Below, in pieces: positions 7,569 through 15,505 of a stretch of 40,306 nucleotides of DNA. This DNA comes from Clostridium thermobutyricum. GTDB taxonomy: Bacteria > Bacillota > Clostridia > Ch29. The stretch is taken from positions 52,561-92,866 of the forward strand of contig JAENYX010000006.1 of NCBI GenBank assembly GCA_016841565.1, read 5' to 3'. The notes under the pieces are model-generated. The model ran no database searches and had not been told where the DNA came from. It saw only the letters and a list, made by a program, of their open reading frames with translations. A program made the translations under genes and the position numbers. Each line of letters starts with the position of its first letter. Position 1 is the stretch's first letter.

Positions 7569-9581
7569 TTATATCCTCCTGCGGGATGTGTATAAATTGA
7601 TTGCACTGTTTAACATCAATATTCCGATTACACCCAGTAGAATTCCAAAACCCAAACCGTATACCGTCCTGTAAAAAGATATATGCAATAGAGTCCTCAA
7701 ATGGCTGAAGCTGTTAACCATGGAAATCTGACCTATGGCTGCTGCCAGCCCCAGGGGAAAGATATATTCGCCGTACCTGATCATTGCCGCCGCAGCCATT
7801 ATGATTAGTGCGGGATGAGCCACAAGGAATTCCTTGGTCCGCGGCCGTGCCAACAAAGTCTGTTCCATAAAGGTTCTGAGCTGAGCTTCAAATCCCAGAA
7901 TGGGCGCTCCGGCGGTATGGCCTGTCCTGCCCAGATACAAATACCCTGCAACGGCGACTATACCTAAAAGCAACGCATATTTTACCATCAGGGGAGTATC
8001 AAACAGAGATTTGAGTTCACCCTCTATATCCCGGTGCTTCTCCCTTTGGTATCCTATAATCACAAAGTAAGCGGCGGTAAAAAGCATAAGAGGAATTATA
8101 TGTGCAAACTTTACACCTCTGAATATATCCATTTCGAGAAGATATGAAGTGGAACTGAGCATGGAAGCCACGTAGGCGGCTCCAACCAACGAAATCAGTG
8201 AGGCCTTTAACAGCAACGACACGCTGCTGCCCACAATGCTTTTCCAGTCCTTCTTATCCTTATTTTCCATGGCTCTTTTGCAAAATTTAAGCACATATAC
8301 CATTGCCAGTGTCGGAAATACGATAGCTGCACCCAGCGCAAACACCTTGTCGGCAATGAAAGGCATAACCAGTCCGAAAGCAAAGCACCCGGCCATTCCC
8401 AGTAAGAATAGCCCATATATATAGGTTCTCCTTATTTTTATCAATTCATCAATAAATATCAAAAAGCCCGCCATCATACCTGCAGTCAGTACCATAAGTC
8501 TCAACAGACCTATATTATAAGCCTTCATAGGCACCACAGGGCCCAGTTCAAATCCGCGCCCCGAAATAAGCCCGGCAAATTCCTTGATATATTTCCTGTT
8601 TGTATCAAAATTTTCCTCAGGGCTTTTGGTTTCTTCAACTTTTGGATTGAGGTATACCAGCCTGGCATTTCTCTCGTCCACAGCCCTAAACCACCGATCC
8701 ATCACTTCCCTCGGCGATACTTTGTTTGCTTCGGCTTCATTCAGGCTAAAGACCCTTGCAGCCTGGAAATCAGCCAATTGTACAAGCCCGTCCAATCCCA
8801 GCTGCTCTATATGCTTTAACTGCATCCAGGTTTCTATGGGGCCCAGCACAATCCCCGTATCCTTTATCCTGCGCGCAGTTGTTTCCAGCTGGTCGGGATA
8901 CCCAAGCACCTGTTTGCCGTCAAATATCATGGAAGTAACGGGATAGTCCCCAAAGCTTTCAAAAAGGTCTTCTATGTAGCCCGGGGTAATTCCATAGTAA
9001 TTATTGGGACGAACTGCAATGTTCAGGCCCAGCCTCCTGGCCATTTCGAACTTGTCATAGTCGAACACAACGGTAAGATCCTTCAGGTCCTCATACCTGC
9101 CGGCCACCGTCATGGCATATACACCGTCCTTGGACCAGTCATGGAATGCCCTGCCTTTATTGCTGAGAGGTCCCCTTATCCGGTCATAGGTAGAAGCATC
9201 GGCGGCGAATATAACTACCGTACCCGATGGATCCAGGCCGGAGCCTCTGATTTGCTCTGCCGTTTCATTAAGGGGGTTCCTTAAAAGATCCTGTTCCATC
9301 AGTTCCCATAAATTCATGACCGAAATATGCCCGTCGGCCCTTAGTTTTTCAATGGTTTCTTCTTTAATGGCCACCGAGGTTGCCCCTGAAGCCTTCAAGT
9401 CCCTGAGCACTTTTTCCATATCCATGCCCATATCGTCGCCCAATTGCTTATATTTTTCATAATCGGCCACAAGTTCCACCCTGTAATATGGTTTTTCTAT
9501 TTCAAACCTTTGGTAAAGTGTGAATACCGCCGCCGCCAGAGACAAAACCAGTATTGTCAGTAAAACTTTATCCTGTTTCAT
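7569..9581 (-). CDS. DUF5693 family multi-pass membrane protein
   Basis: 670-residue membrane protein of unknown biochemical role, found next to csaB in many Clostridia. It has one N-terminal anchor (about residues 6-24), then an extracytoplasmic domain of roughly 320 residues with GATSVAIKEETIEKL, NIAVRPNNYYGITPGYI and TSMIFDGKQVLGYPDQ. The C-terminal half holds about eight hydrophobic segments. The soluble part reads like a TIM-barrel-like fold (my impression only). The ATG at 9581 has AGGAG 7 nt upstream; the earlier in-frame start at 9611 has none. Context suggests polymer assembly, export or tailoring. Confidence is high for the family and low for the function. Confidence 0.88.
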   Translation of the reverse strand: MKQDKVLLTILVLSLAAAVFTLYQRFEIEKPYYRVELVADYEKYKQLGDDMGMDMEKVLRDLKASGATSVAIKEETIEKLRADGHISVMNLWELMEQDLLRNPLNETAEQIRGSGLDPSGTVVIFAADASTYDRIRGPLSNKGRAFHDWSKDGVYAMTVAGRYEDLKDLTVVFDYDKFEMARRLGLNIAVRPNNYYGITPGYIEDLFESFGDYPVTSMIFDGKQVLGYPDQLETTARRIKDTGIVLGPIETWMQLKHIEQLGLDGLVQLADFQAARVFSLNEAEANKVSPREVMDRWFRAVDERNARLVYLNPKVEETKSPEENFDTNRKYIKEFAGLISGRGFELGPVVPMKAYNIGLLRLMVLTAGMMAGFLIFIDELIKIRRTYIYGLFLLGMAGCFAFGLVMPFIADKVFALGAAIVFPTLAMVYVLKFCKRAMENKDKKDWKSIVGSSVSLLLKASLISLVGAAYVASMLSSTSYLLEMDIFRGVKFAHIIPLMLFTAAYFVIIGYQREKHRDIEGELKSLFDTPLMVKYALLLGIVAVAGYLYLGRTGHTAGAPILGFEAQLRTFMEQTLLARPRTKEFLVAHPALIIMAAAAMIRYGEYIFPLGLAAAIGQISMVNSFSHLRTLLHISFYRTVYGLGFGILLGVIGILMLNSAINLYTSRRRI

Positions 9582-9623
9582 TAGAACACTCCTATGCTTC
9601 AATTTTCTCATTGGCCTTGTTTC

Positions 9624-10166
9624 TTATTGTATATCATACCGTCCTTTTACCAAAAATATACAGTCAGTTTCTGCCCTTACCCCTCTGCCGTCGGTCCGTG
9701 GAACCAACATCAAATGGTTGTCGGGTATTACCTGCCCCTGGCCAATATCCCTTGCTCCGGTCAAATCTGCCAGTCCTCCCAGCTGACTCTGTACAGCATA
9801 AGCCTTACCGCCCCGTAGAATTAACTCAGTTCCGGAATGCCCGATAAGAAGCTTGCCGGCAGTCAATGAGACAACCTCAAGCGCTTCTGTCCCGCCCGAC
9901 ATTTCGGTACCGCCCATGCCGCTCTCCAAAGCTGAGATTCTTTCGGTCAACTGCTGTATGAGGGTATTTAACTCCTGGTACTTCTGTTCAAAATAATACT
10001 TTAATTGTTCGCTTCTTTGCTCAACATAGCTTTGGGTAACCAGCGGATCCTGCTGGGAACCCGGTTGAAAGTCGCCGGCCCGGACTATTTGTCCCGCTGC
10101 CAGGACCATCCCAACCAGAACAATTCCGTATAAATACAGCCTGTTTTGTCTAATTCTTTGCAGCAT
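9624..10166 (-). CDS. Membrane-anchored or secreted coiled-coil protein, function unknown
   Basis: 180 residues. There is a basic N-terminus (RIRQNR), a hydrophobic helix at about 10-27 ending in VRAGD (possible signal peptidase site), then QQDPLVTQSYVEQRSEQL and a coiled coil to about residue 80. A Gly/Thr/Met linker leads to a C-terminal beta-rich domain (LTAGKLLIGHSGTELILRGG, later DNHLMLVPRTDGRGV). I recall similar hypothetical proteins beside DUF5693/csaB genes in Clostridia but know no function. The ATG has GGAG with 7-nt spacing. It is the first gene of the surface-polymer operon, 42 nt before DUF5693. It may be an envelope scaffold or regulator (inference). Confidence 0.8.
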   Translation of the reverse strand: MLQRIRQNRLYLYGIVLVGMVLAAGQIVRAGDFQPGSQQDPLVTQSYVEQRSEQLKYYFEQKYQELNTLIQQLTERISALESGMGGTEMSGGTEALEVVSLTAGKLLIGHSGTELILRGGKAYAVQSQLGGLADLTGARDIGQGQVIPDNHLMLVPRTDGRGVRAETDCIFLVKGRYDIQ

Positions 10167-10235
10167 AACATCACTCCAATCGGTTGGTAGTGCGTAGTTC
10201 GCAGCTGACTGAGTACTGGCCGCTGCCGGCTAATT

Positions 10236-10282
10236 ACGGTCCTGCCGAACTGCGGCAAAATGAAAACCGTCCCCTGCCGCAG
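10236..10282. repeat. Overlapping, mutually exclusive inverted repeats in a leader region
   Basis: CTGCGGCA (10250-10257) pairs perfectly with TGCCGCAG (10275-10282). The same CGGCA (10253-10257) can instead pair with TGCCG (10243-10247) across a 5-nt loop, enclosed by ACGGT (10236-10240) and ACCGT (10266-10270). The two folds compete for the same bases. They lie 70-115 nt upstream of the first gene of the surface operon. No U-tract follows either hairpin. Confidence 0.6.
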
Positions 10283-10432
10283 GAATATAGTTATTCACCA
10301 CCACCCATCACTACAAACAGATTATCCCCAGGATAATAGATTCTATAGAGGGGTAGGAAATCCTGTCTGAAATTGCAAAATATTTACCCTGCAATTATTT
10401 CCTGGGCAATGCCGTACCTATGCGCTCACTTC

Positions 10433-10461
10433 TTGACACCTATTGCAAATATTGCTACTAT
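10433..10461 (+). promoter_or_regulatory. Sigma-A promoter of the sigma-54 activator gene
   Basis: TTGACA (10433-10438), a 17-nt spacer, then TACTAT (10456-10461): six of six and five of six consensus positions at ideal spacing. The predicted start near 10468 would give a leader of about 70 nt before the ATG at 10539. Confidence 0.75.
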
Positions 10462-10538
10462 GAGGATGAAATGTATTTAAGCAGCCGTAAACAGCTCATC
10501 AGAGCCTGATAAAAATAATCCTTTGGGAAGTGAATTAA

Positions 10539-11960
10539 ATGGAGTATAAATTCCTTCTGGAATCAATATTGAAGCACCTGGATGAAGGAATACTTGTAGT
10601 GGATGTAGATGCTAATGTCACATTCTTCAATGAACCGGCAACCGGTATTGCCGGGATCACCCCCGATAAGGCCGTTGGCAAAAACATATTGGAAATATTC
10701 CCCGACCTTACACCCGAATCAAGCACTTTCTACCGCGTCCTGAGAACAAAAAAGCCTATAATCGACCATGTCCAAAGCTATATGAACCACCAAAGAAAAA
10801 TTGTATCCACCGTTACTTCTACCCTGCCCCTTATAAAAGACGGCAGGCTTGTGGGCGCACTCGAAATATACAGAGACCTGACAATTGTCAACGAAATGGC
10901 CGATAAGATATCGGCTTTACAGAAGGAGCTGTTTAAAAAGGATGCCAAGCGTGGTGACTACAAAGGAAATGGGACAATATTCACCTTTAACGATATAGTA
11001 GGAGAAAGCCCTGTAATACAATCCCTTATAACAAAGGCAAAGAAGGTGGCCAACAGCAGCTCCCCTGTACTGGTGTATGGCGAAACCGGAACGGGAAAGG
11101 AATTGATAGTACAGGCCATACACAACGCAAACTCCGACAGAAAGGACAAGCCCTTTATTGCACAAAACTGTGCCGCCATACCCCATACGCTGCTGGAGGG
11201 CATATTGTTCGGCACTTCGGCGGGAAGCTTTACCGGCGCCAGGGATAAACCCGGTCTTTTCGAACTGGCCGACGGCGGAACCTTGTTCCTGGACGAGATA
11301 AACTCCATGGATGTAGAATTACAGGCCAAACTACTGCGGATCCTTCAGGACGGAATGATTAGAAGAATAGGCAGTGCAACAACGGTAAAAGTGGATGTGA
11401 GGGTTATGGCATCCAGCAGCCAGCCTCCCATAAAAGCGGTTCAACAGAAAACTCTGAGAGAGGATTTGTACTACAGGCTGAATGTTATTAACCTGTATCT
11501 GCCCTCTTTAAGGGAAAGGAAAGAGGATATACCGCTGCTGGCCGGTCATTTCATTGATATTTATAACCGGGAACTGGGCAAGAATGTGACCGGAATGTCC
11601 GGCCCTGCCGCCGGCCTGCTGCAGCAGTATGACTGGCCGGGCAATGTCAGGGAGCTGAAATATACCATTGAGGGCATAATGAACTTTATCGAACGAGATA
11701 CCATCGCCCTGGAGACCTTGCCGCCGGACATTTATTATTCAAAAATACCGTCAGCAGAAAAACAGATACGTGAGCATTCTGAACAGCTTCCCGGACTGGA
11801 AAGCGCCGTTGATGCTTACGAAGCCGAATTGATAAAAAGAGCAGTGGAGCGGGCTAACGGTAACTGCTCAAAGGCTGCAAGACTGCTGAAGGTACCCCGT
11901 CAAACCCTCCACAATAAGATAAAAAAACATGGGATATCCCGGAAGACCACCATGGAATAA
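10539..11960 (+). CDS. Sigma-54-dependent transcriptional activator with PAS sensor (RocR-like architecture)
   Basis: 473-residue enhancer-binding protein that would remodel sigma-54 RNA polymerase by ATP hydrolysis. It has an N-terminal PAS domain (about 8-115) and a central AAA+ domain with Walker A GETGTGKE (181-188), the sigma-54 contact loop GSFTGA (229-234, Ser replacing the usual Ala, as in RocR-type proteins) and Walker B GTLFLDEI (247-254). WPGNVREL is present, and a Fis-type helix-turn-helix lies at the C-terminus (NGNCSKAARLLKVPRQTLHNKI). No receiver domain is present, so a small ligand sensed by PAS is likely. It stands alone behind its own sigma-A promoter; no -24/-12 target promoter was found in the window, so its regulon lies elsewhere. 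GGGAAG gives a modest ribosome binding site. Confidence 0.93.
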   Translation: MEYKFLLESILKHLDEGILVVDVDANVTFFNEPATGIAGITPDKAVGKNILEIFPDLTPESSTFYRVLRTKKPIIDHVQSYMNHQRKIVSTVTSTLPLIKDGRLVGALEIYRDLTIVNEMADKISALQKELFKKDAKRGDYKGNGTIFTFNDIVGESPVIQSLITKAKKVANSSSPVLVYGETGTGKELIVQAIHNANSDRKDKPFIAQNCAAIPHTLLEGILFGTSAGSFTGARDKPGLFELADGGTLFLDEINSMDVELQAKLLRILQDGMIRRIGSATTVKVDVRVMASSSQPPIKAVQQKTLREDLYYRLNVINLYLPSLRERKEDIPLLAGHFIDIYNRELGKNVTGMSGPAAGLLQQYDWPGNVRELKYTIEGIMNFIERDTIALETLPPDIYYSKIPSAEKQIREHSEQLPGLESAVDAYEAELIKRAVERANGNCSKAARLLKVPRQTLHNKIKKHGISRKTTME

Positions 11961-12058
11961 TATTAAGGAAATGTAGAAAGGCTGCTGTCGGATATATAGG
12001 CAGTAAATAAGAAATTCACAATAGAAGTATATACAAACAGTCATAATAAGATATATGC

Positions 12059-12334
12059 TCATTGTCGCTTGGTATATTTTATTATGGATGATATTACCCT
12101 TTCTATTTTATCCCTGGCTTTGTCATCTTTTATTTCCTGAAATAGACAGTCTACCGAATGTTCTTCCAGTATCATAAGACCTGTCTTTTCTATGGACGCC
12201 CGTACAGCCGCTATCTGAAGGAGTATTTCTTCGCAGGTTTTCCCTTCCTCCAGCATTTTCTCTATGCCGCTGATGTGCCCCTTGATAGTTTTTAACCGGT
12301 TGAGTACTTCCCCCCGAACAAAGCTGTTTTCCAT
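12059..12334 (-). CDS. csoR: CsoR/FrmR-family metal-responsive repressor
   Basis: 91-residue all-helical DUF156 repressor. Counting from the ATG at 12334, Cys34, His59 and Cys63 (KTCEEIL and EEHSVDC) have the exact C-(25)-H-(4)-C spacing of copper-sensing CsoR. FrmR and RcnR lack this complete triad. LNRLKTIKGHISGIEKML is the conserved DNA-binding helix. An in-frame extension to 12430 is possible but family length and alignment favour 12334, even though its GGAG is only 2 nt from the ATG. A large palindrome lies directly upstream. No copper ATPase or chaperone gene is nearby, so its targets lie elsewhere or it mainly controls itself. Copper sensing is inferred from residues only. Confidence 0.88.
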   Translation of the reverse strand: MENSFVRGEVLNRLKTIKGHISGIEKMLEEGKTCEEILLQIAAVRASIEKTGLMILEEHSVDCLFQEIKDDKARDKIERVISSIIKYTKRQ

Positions 12335-12343
12335 AACTCCGTA

Positions 12344-12366
12344 GCTTCGGTATATATACCGGAAGC
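12344..12366 (-). promoter_or_regulatory. Near-perfect palindrome just upstream of csoR
   Basis: GCTTC (12344-12348), the 12-bp palindrome GGTATATATACC (12349-12360), one unpaired G, then GAAGC (12362-12366). It lies between an AAGGAGG on the minus strand (immediately upstream) and the csoR ATG 9 nt downstream. It could be an autoregulatory operator or an mRNA hairpin that affects initiation. Confidence 0.5.
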
Positions 12367-12420
12367 CGCCTCCTTCCACTATATCTTTATATGGTGTATC
12401 AGTCTGCCATGGCCTAATAC

Positions 12421-12460
12421 AAAAAAACAAAAGACCAGGCCATAATCTTCAGTCGGTCTC
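12421..12460 (-). terminator. Probable terminator after mazF
   Basis: On the minus strand AGACC and GGTCT form a 5-bp stem (12432-12436 with 12455-12459) around an 18-nt loop, followed by TTTTGTTTTTTT. It begins at the mazF stop codon. The stem is short, but the U-tract and position are right. Confidence 0.45.
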
Positions 12461-12811
12461 CTAAAAATCTATGAGTCCAAAGCTTATTTTCAAAGCCTCG
12501 TTTACTTTTTCCATCATATCATCGTCAAAATGTCCAATTTTTTCCCTAAAACGTTTTTTGTCTATGGTCCTTATCTGCTCGAGCAACACTACCGAATCCT
12601 TATTAAGGCCGTATTCGGCCGCGTTAATCTCCACATGGGTCGGAAGCTTGGCCTTGTTTATCTGAGATGTTATGGCAGATACTATGGTAGTAGGGCTGTA
12701 TTTGTTGCCGACATCGTTTTGTATTACCAGTACCGGACGAACACCACCCTGTTCGGAACCAATAACGGGACTAAGGTCAGCATAATAAATATCTCCCCTT
12801 TTTATCTGCAC
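12461..12811 (-). CDS. mazF: MazF/PemK-type endoribonuclease toxin (EndoA homolog)
   Basis: 116-residue mRNA interferase, the same length as Bacillus subtilis NdoA (EndoA), which cleaves single-stranded RNA at specific short sequences. [37 protein letters not shown] and [12 protein letters not shown] are near-identical to that protein. I chose GTG at 12811: GGAGG (12821-12825) is 9 nt upstream and the MQIKRGD N-terminus aligns. The longer reading from 12868 runs into the antitoxin gene. It follows mazE by 1 nt, so translation is coupled. Confidence 0.95.
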   Translation of the reverse strand: MQIKRGDIYYADLSPVIGSEQGGVRPVLVIQNDVGNKYSPTTIVSAITSQINKAKLPTHVEINAAEYGLNKDSVVLLEQIRTIDKKRFREKIGHFDDDMMEKVNEALKISFGLIDF

Positions 12812-12812
12812 A

Positions 12813-13088
12813 CTATTCACCCTCCGCCAGCCTGCTCTCATAGCTGCCAAATGAAAGGTTATCCTCATTCAAATTATGCTCTGCCAAAGCAAGGTTCAGA
12901 GTTGCCATTTCCATATAACCCTTTTTTAGCTGCTCTCTGATCTCCATCTTTTGTCTTTCCCGGATATACAGCTTCATTGCTTCCCTGATGAATTGGCTTC
13001 TGTTCTTTCTTTCAAGGTTAACTATGGAATCCACTTCTTTCAAAAGACTGTCGGGAAGGCTGACTATTATTCTTTTCGACTCTGCCAC
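12813..13088 (-). CDS. mazE: Ribbon-helix-helix antitoxin of MazF (EndoAI-like)
   Basis: 91-residue CopG/RHH antitoxin. [19 protein letters not shown] forms the beta strand and first helix, [16 protein letters not shown] the second helix. [20 protein letters not shown] matches the MazF-binding tail of Bacillus EndoAI (RRGYMEMAKINL). I chose GTG at 13088, with GGAGG 7 nt upstream; an upstream in-frame ATG at 13118 has no site. A consensus sigma-A promoter lies 90 nt upstream, so the pair can be made independently of alr. In Bacillus the same order alr-ndoAI-ndoA is found. Confidence 0.93.
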   Translation of the reverse strand: MAESKRIIVSLPDSLLKEVDSIVNLERKNRSQFIREAMKLYIRERQKMEIREQLKKGYMEMATLNLALAEHNLNEDNLSFGSYESRLAEGE

Positions 13089-13178
13089 ACTAGCACCTCC
13101 TAAATCTACGGCGTCCATTTGCTAATACGCCCAACCAAGACCATGCAGTGATATCATATTAAGAAAAATATATACATC

Positions 13179-13208
13179 ATTATATACTATTCAAAATAAG
13201 TGTGTCAA
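13179..13208 (-). promoter_or_regulatory. Sigma-A promoter of mazEF
   Basis: On the minus strand TTGACA (13203-13208) and TATAAT (13179-13184) are both perfect, with an 18-nt spacer. The site lies in the 141-nt gap between alr and mazE and would give a leader of about 83 nt. Confidence 0.75.
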
Positions 13209-13229
13209 TATAACCACTTTTTTATGCAT

Positions 13230-14399
13230 TTACCTGCCTACACCAAGTTTTATTTTCTGGACCTTTCCATCTTTGATATACACCCTGGGTACCCGTTTGC
13301 CAATCATACAAACGATTTCATAGTTTATAGTGCCCAGCAAACATCCCAGTTCCTCTGCTGTTATGGACTGTCCTCCCTGCTCTCCCATTAAAACCACCTG
13401 GTCTCCTACATCTACGCCCTCAACACCCGTCACATCCATCATGCATTGATCCATGCATATATTACCCACCAGCGGCACCTTGACACCCCCGACAAGCACA
13501 CTTGCTTTTCTGCTTAATAAACGTGTGTAACCATCGGCGTACCCGAGAGGAAGAGTTGCTATAATCGTTTCCCTGGCTGAAATAAATTTTCTGCCGTATC
13601 CTACGCTGGTTCCGGGTGGAATAGTCTTGACATGTGATATCCTGGCTTTAAGGGACGCCAGCGGCTTCAGTGCAACTCTGTTCTTATCAACCTCACTCGA
13701 AGGATACAATCCGTATAGTATAATTCCCGGTCTTACCATATCCAGATGCATATTGGTCAGGTCTATGCAGGCAGCACTGTTTCCGGCATGGCGCAGCGGA
13801 ATGTCAATCCCTCTATCCTTAAGAGCCTTTAGGAAGCTCATAAACTTGTCATACTGCTGGTTTGTATATGTCTTGTCACTTTCATCGGCTACTGAAAAAT
13901 GGGTGAAAATCCCTTCAACAGTTATACCCGGCAGTTTATATATATTCGACACTGTCTCTATTGAATCCTCCCCGGGAATCATGCCAATTCGTCCCATCCC
14001 GGTATCCAATTTCAGGTGTACCTTCCCCTGCACTCCTTTTGAGGAAACCAATTCCGAAAGCTTGAGCGCATCCTGATAGTTATATATTGTAGGCGTTATA
14101 CGGTATTCCAGTACTTGTTCAAACAATTCCACAGGGGTATACCCCAAAATCAAAATGGGAACGTCAATACCGGCCTGTCTCAGCTCAATGGCCTCATCCA
14201 ATACCGCAACCCCAAGGCGTTCCACCCCTTCTTCCAAAAGAACCCGGGATATTTCCAGGGCCCCATGCCCATATCCGTCGGCCTTGACAATTCCCATTAT
14301 CGAAGCCGGCGGCGCAGTATTCTTTCTTATTTCTCTAATGTTGTGTACCAGGTTGTCCAGGTTTACTTCCATCCAAACAGGCCTTATCCTGTTTATCAT
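13230..14399 (-). CDS. alr: Alanine racemase
   Basis: 389-residue PLP enzyme that converts L- to D-alanine for peptidoglycan. MGIVKADGYGHG contains the PLP lysine (Lys39), GTSVGYGRKF the second catalytic base (Tyr268), and NICMDQCMMDV is the usual C-terminal beta-domain signature. LDTGMGRIG and HAGNSAAC are also family motifs. The ATG has AAGGAGG 7 nt upstream and lies 17 nt after the LolA-like lipoprotein gene. Its neighbours reproduce the Bacillus acpS-ydcC-alr-ndoAI-ndoA order. No truncation or missing residue was seen. Confidence 0.97.
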   Translation of the reverse strand: MINRIRPVWMEVNLDNLVHNIREIRKNTAPPASIMGIVKADGYGHGALEISRVLLEEGVERLGVAVLDEAIELRQAGIDVPILILGYTPVELFEQVLEYRITPTIYNYQDALKLSELVSSKGVQGKVHLKLDTGMGRIGMIPGEDSIETVSNIYKLPGITVEGIFTHFSVADESDKTYTNQQYDKFMSFLKALKDRGIDIPLRHAGNSAACIDLTNMHLDMVRPGIILYGLYPSSEVDKNRVALKPLASLKARISHVKTIPPGTSVGYGRKFISARETIIATLPLGYADGYTRLLSRKASVLVGGVKVPLVGNICMDQCMMDVTGVEGVDVGDQVVLMGEQGGQSITAEELGCLLGTINYEIVCMIGKRVPRVYIKDGKVQKIKLGVGR

Positions 14400-14416
14400 T
14401 TGAATTCCTCCTTAAG

Positions 14417-15445
14417 CTATTTAATACTTCTTGCTATCTCTGTAAGCGCCATCCTGGTTATGCTGCCCACAAGCTCTATTCTGACATTGCCTTCCATCCA
14501 TGATATTTTCCTTGTGTTGTTTCTTTCAGAATAGAAGGCTTCCCTATCATCCAAATATATTAATTCACCGCTTTGGTGCGATTTTCCTTCTCCTTTACCA
14601 ACCGCTTTTTGCAGAAGTATCAGGCTTTGCTCATTATTGCCGTAAGTTACAATTAATGTCTTTGCGTTATTGTTCTCCACCACCTGAACAATATCCTGAA
14701 TAAACCCTTCCGGCATGCCATAGACTCTCAAAGGCGGAAAATCCAGATGCTCTCTGGCTTGTTCAACCGAATCGAAAAACATGCCCGAGGCATCCCATTC
14801 CTCGTATACCATGCTTATAACAATCTTATCCTTATCAAAAAAATCGCCGTCCAGCTTGGGATTGTACACAAAGTCAGAGTATTTCACCCTGGCCGTGACA
14901 TTCCCGTTTACATCATATATCTCCAACATGACAGGCAGAAAATTTCTTATGCTCATAAATAGTTTTTGTGTCGAGCGGTATTTATTGACGCCGGGAACAG
15001 GCAGCTCAATTACTATCATTGTCGTTCCATCCTGCTCCTCAATGCTGTAGCTAATACTTTCGGTCTCCAACATATCCCTTAAAAAAAAGCCAAGAAATAG
15101 ATTGGCATCCGTCGAGGAATCAATGTTTTCCAATAAGAGCACCTGATCAATATAAGGATAATACATCCATATTCTATTCCCGTCAAACACGGTAGTCTTA
15201 CCTTTCATTGTTTCGGGTTCAAGCACTTCCAGACGGTACTTGTCGGGTATATAGAACCATTGTTTTGTCTTAAATTGTCCGGGCTCCTTATTGCCTTTTA
15301 CGTAAATCTCCGCCTTGCAGCTATAGGCCTCAAGCCCGGTTAGCTTTTTGTGGGCGGCTTTGTACGCTTTTTCTGCGGTATAGGAACTACAGCCTTGAGC
15401 CATGAACACAAGGCTAAATAATACGGCCCATACCTTTTTTTTCAT
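14417..15445 (-). CDS. LolA-like lipoprotein, YdcC homolog
   Basis: 342-residue predicted lipoprotein. KKKVWAVLFSLVFMAQGC is a signal peptide ending at Cys, although AQG before the Cys is an unusual lipobox (normally Leu at -3). The mature part has the LolA/LolB-like beta fold: SCKAEIYVKGN, QWFYIPDKYRLEV, TVFDGNRIWMYYP, then VKYSDFVYNPKLDGDFF. Bacillus YdcC, a sporulation-associated lipoprotein, occupies the same place between acpS and alr. The ATG at 15445 gives a proper signal peptide but its GGAGG is 12 nt away; an ATG at 15469 would put 8 residues before it. Role in envelope or spore assembly is inferred from homology. Confidence 0.82.
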   Translation of the reverse strand: MKKKVWAVLFSLVFMAQGCSSYTAEKAYKAAHKKLTGLEAYSCKAEIYVKGNKEPGQFKTKQWFYIPDKYRLEVLEPETMKGKTTVFDGNRIWMYYPYIDQVLLLENIDSSTDANLFLGFFLRDMLETESISYSIEEQDGTTMIVIELPVPGVNKYRSTQKLFMSIRNFLPVMLEIYDVNGNVTARVKYSDFVYNPKLDGDFFDKDKIVISMVYEEWDASGMFFDSVEQAREHLDFPPLRVYGMPEGFIQDIVQVVENNNAKTLIVTYGNNEQSLILLQKAVGKGEGKSHQSGELIYLDDREAFYSERNNTRKISWMEGNVRIELVGSITRMALTEIARSIK

Positions 15446-15505
15446 TGATAAATCATACCTCCAAATCATTTACACTGAATATACGGACTCCGGGCGTTCT
15501 CAGAA

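Larger units (their letters stand above)
10167..10538. other. 371-nt divergent intergenic region
   Basis: Separates the surface-polymer operon (minus) from the PAS/sigma-54 activator (plus). It contains overlapping inverted repeats at about 10236-10282 and a clear sigma-A promoter for the activator at 10433-10461. I see no coding sequence and no convincing sigma-A promoter for the minus-strand operon; TTGTAG, 17 nt, TAACTA near 10285-10313 is the best weak candidate. I also looked for a -24/-12 sigma-54 promoter (GG, 10 nt, GC) and found none. Confidence 0.7.

Noticed and set aside
10433..10461. Possible sigma-54 promoter reading TTGACACCTATTGCA before the activator
   Set aside because: The GG at -24 is missing and the spacing to GC does not fit; the same bases make a near-perfect sigma-A promoter.
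10535..10726. Minus-strand 63-codon frame at the start of the sigma-54 activator
   Set aside because: It overlaps the PAS domain coding region antiparallel and has no supporting signal.
12335..12430. 32-codon N-terminal extension of CsoR
   Set aside because: Family members start at the position corresponding to 12334; the extension would translate the palindrome and has no supporting homology.
12461..13088. mazEF as part of a mobile defence island
   Set aside because: It sits in conserved Firmicutes housekeeping synteny (acpS-alr-mazEF) with composition like its neighbours.
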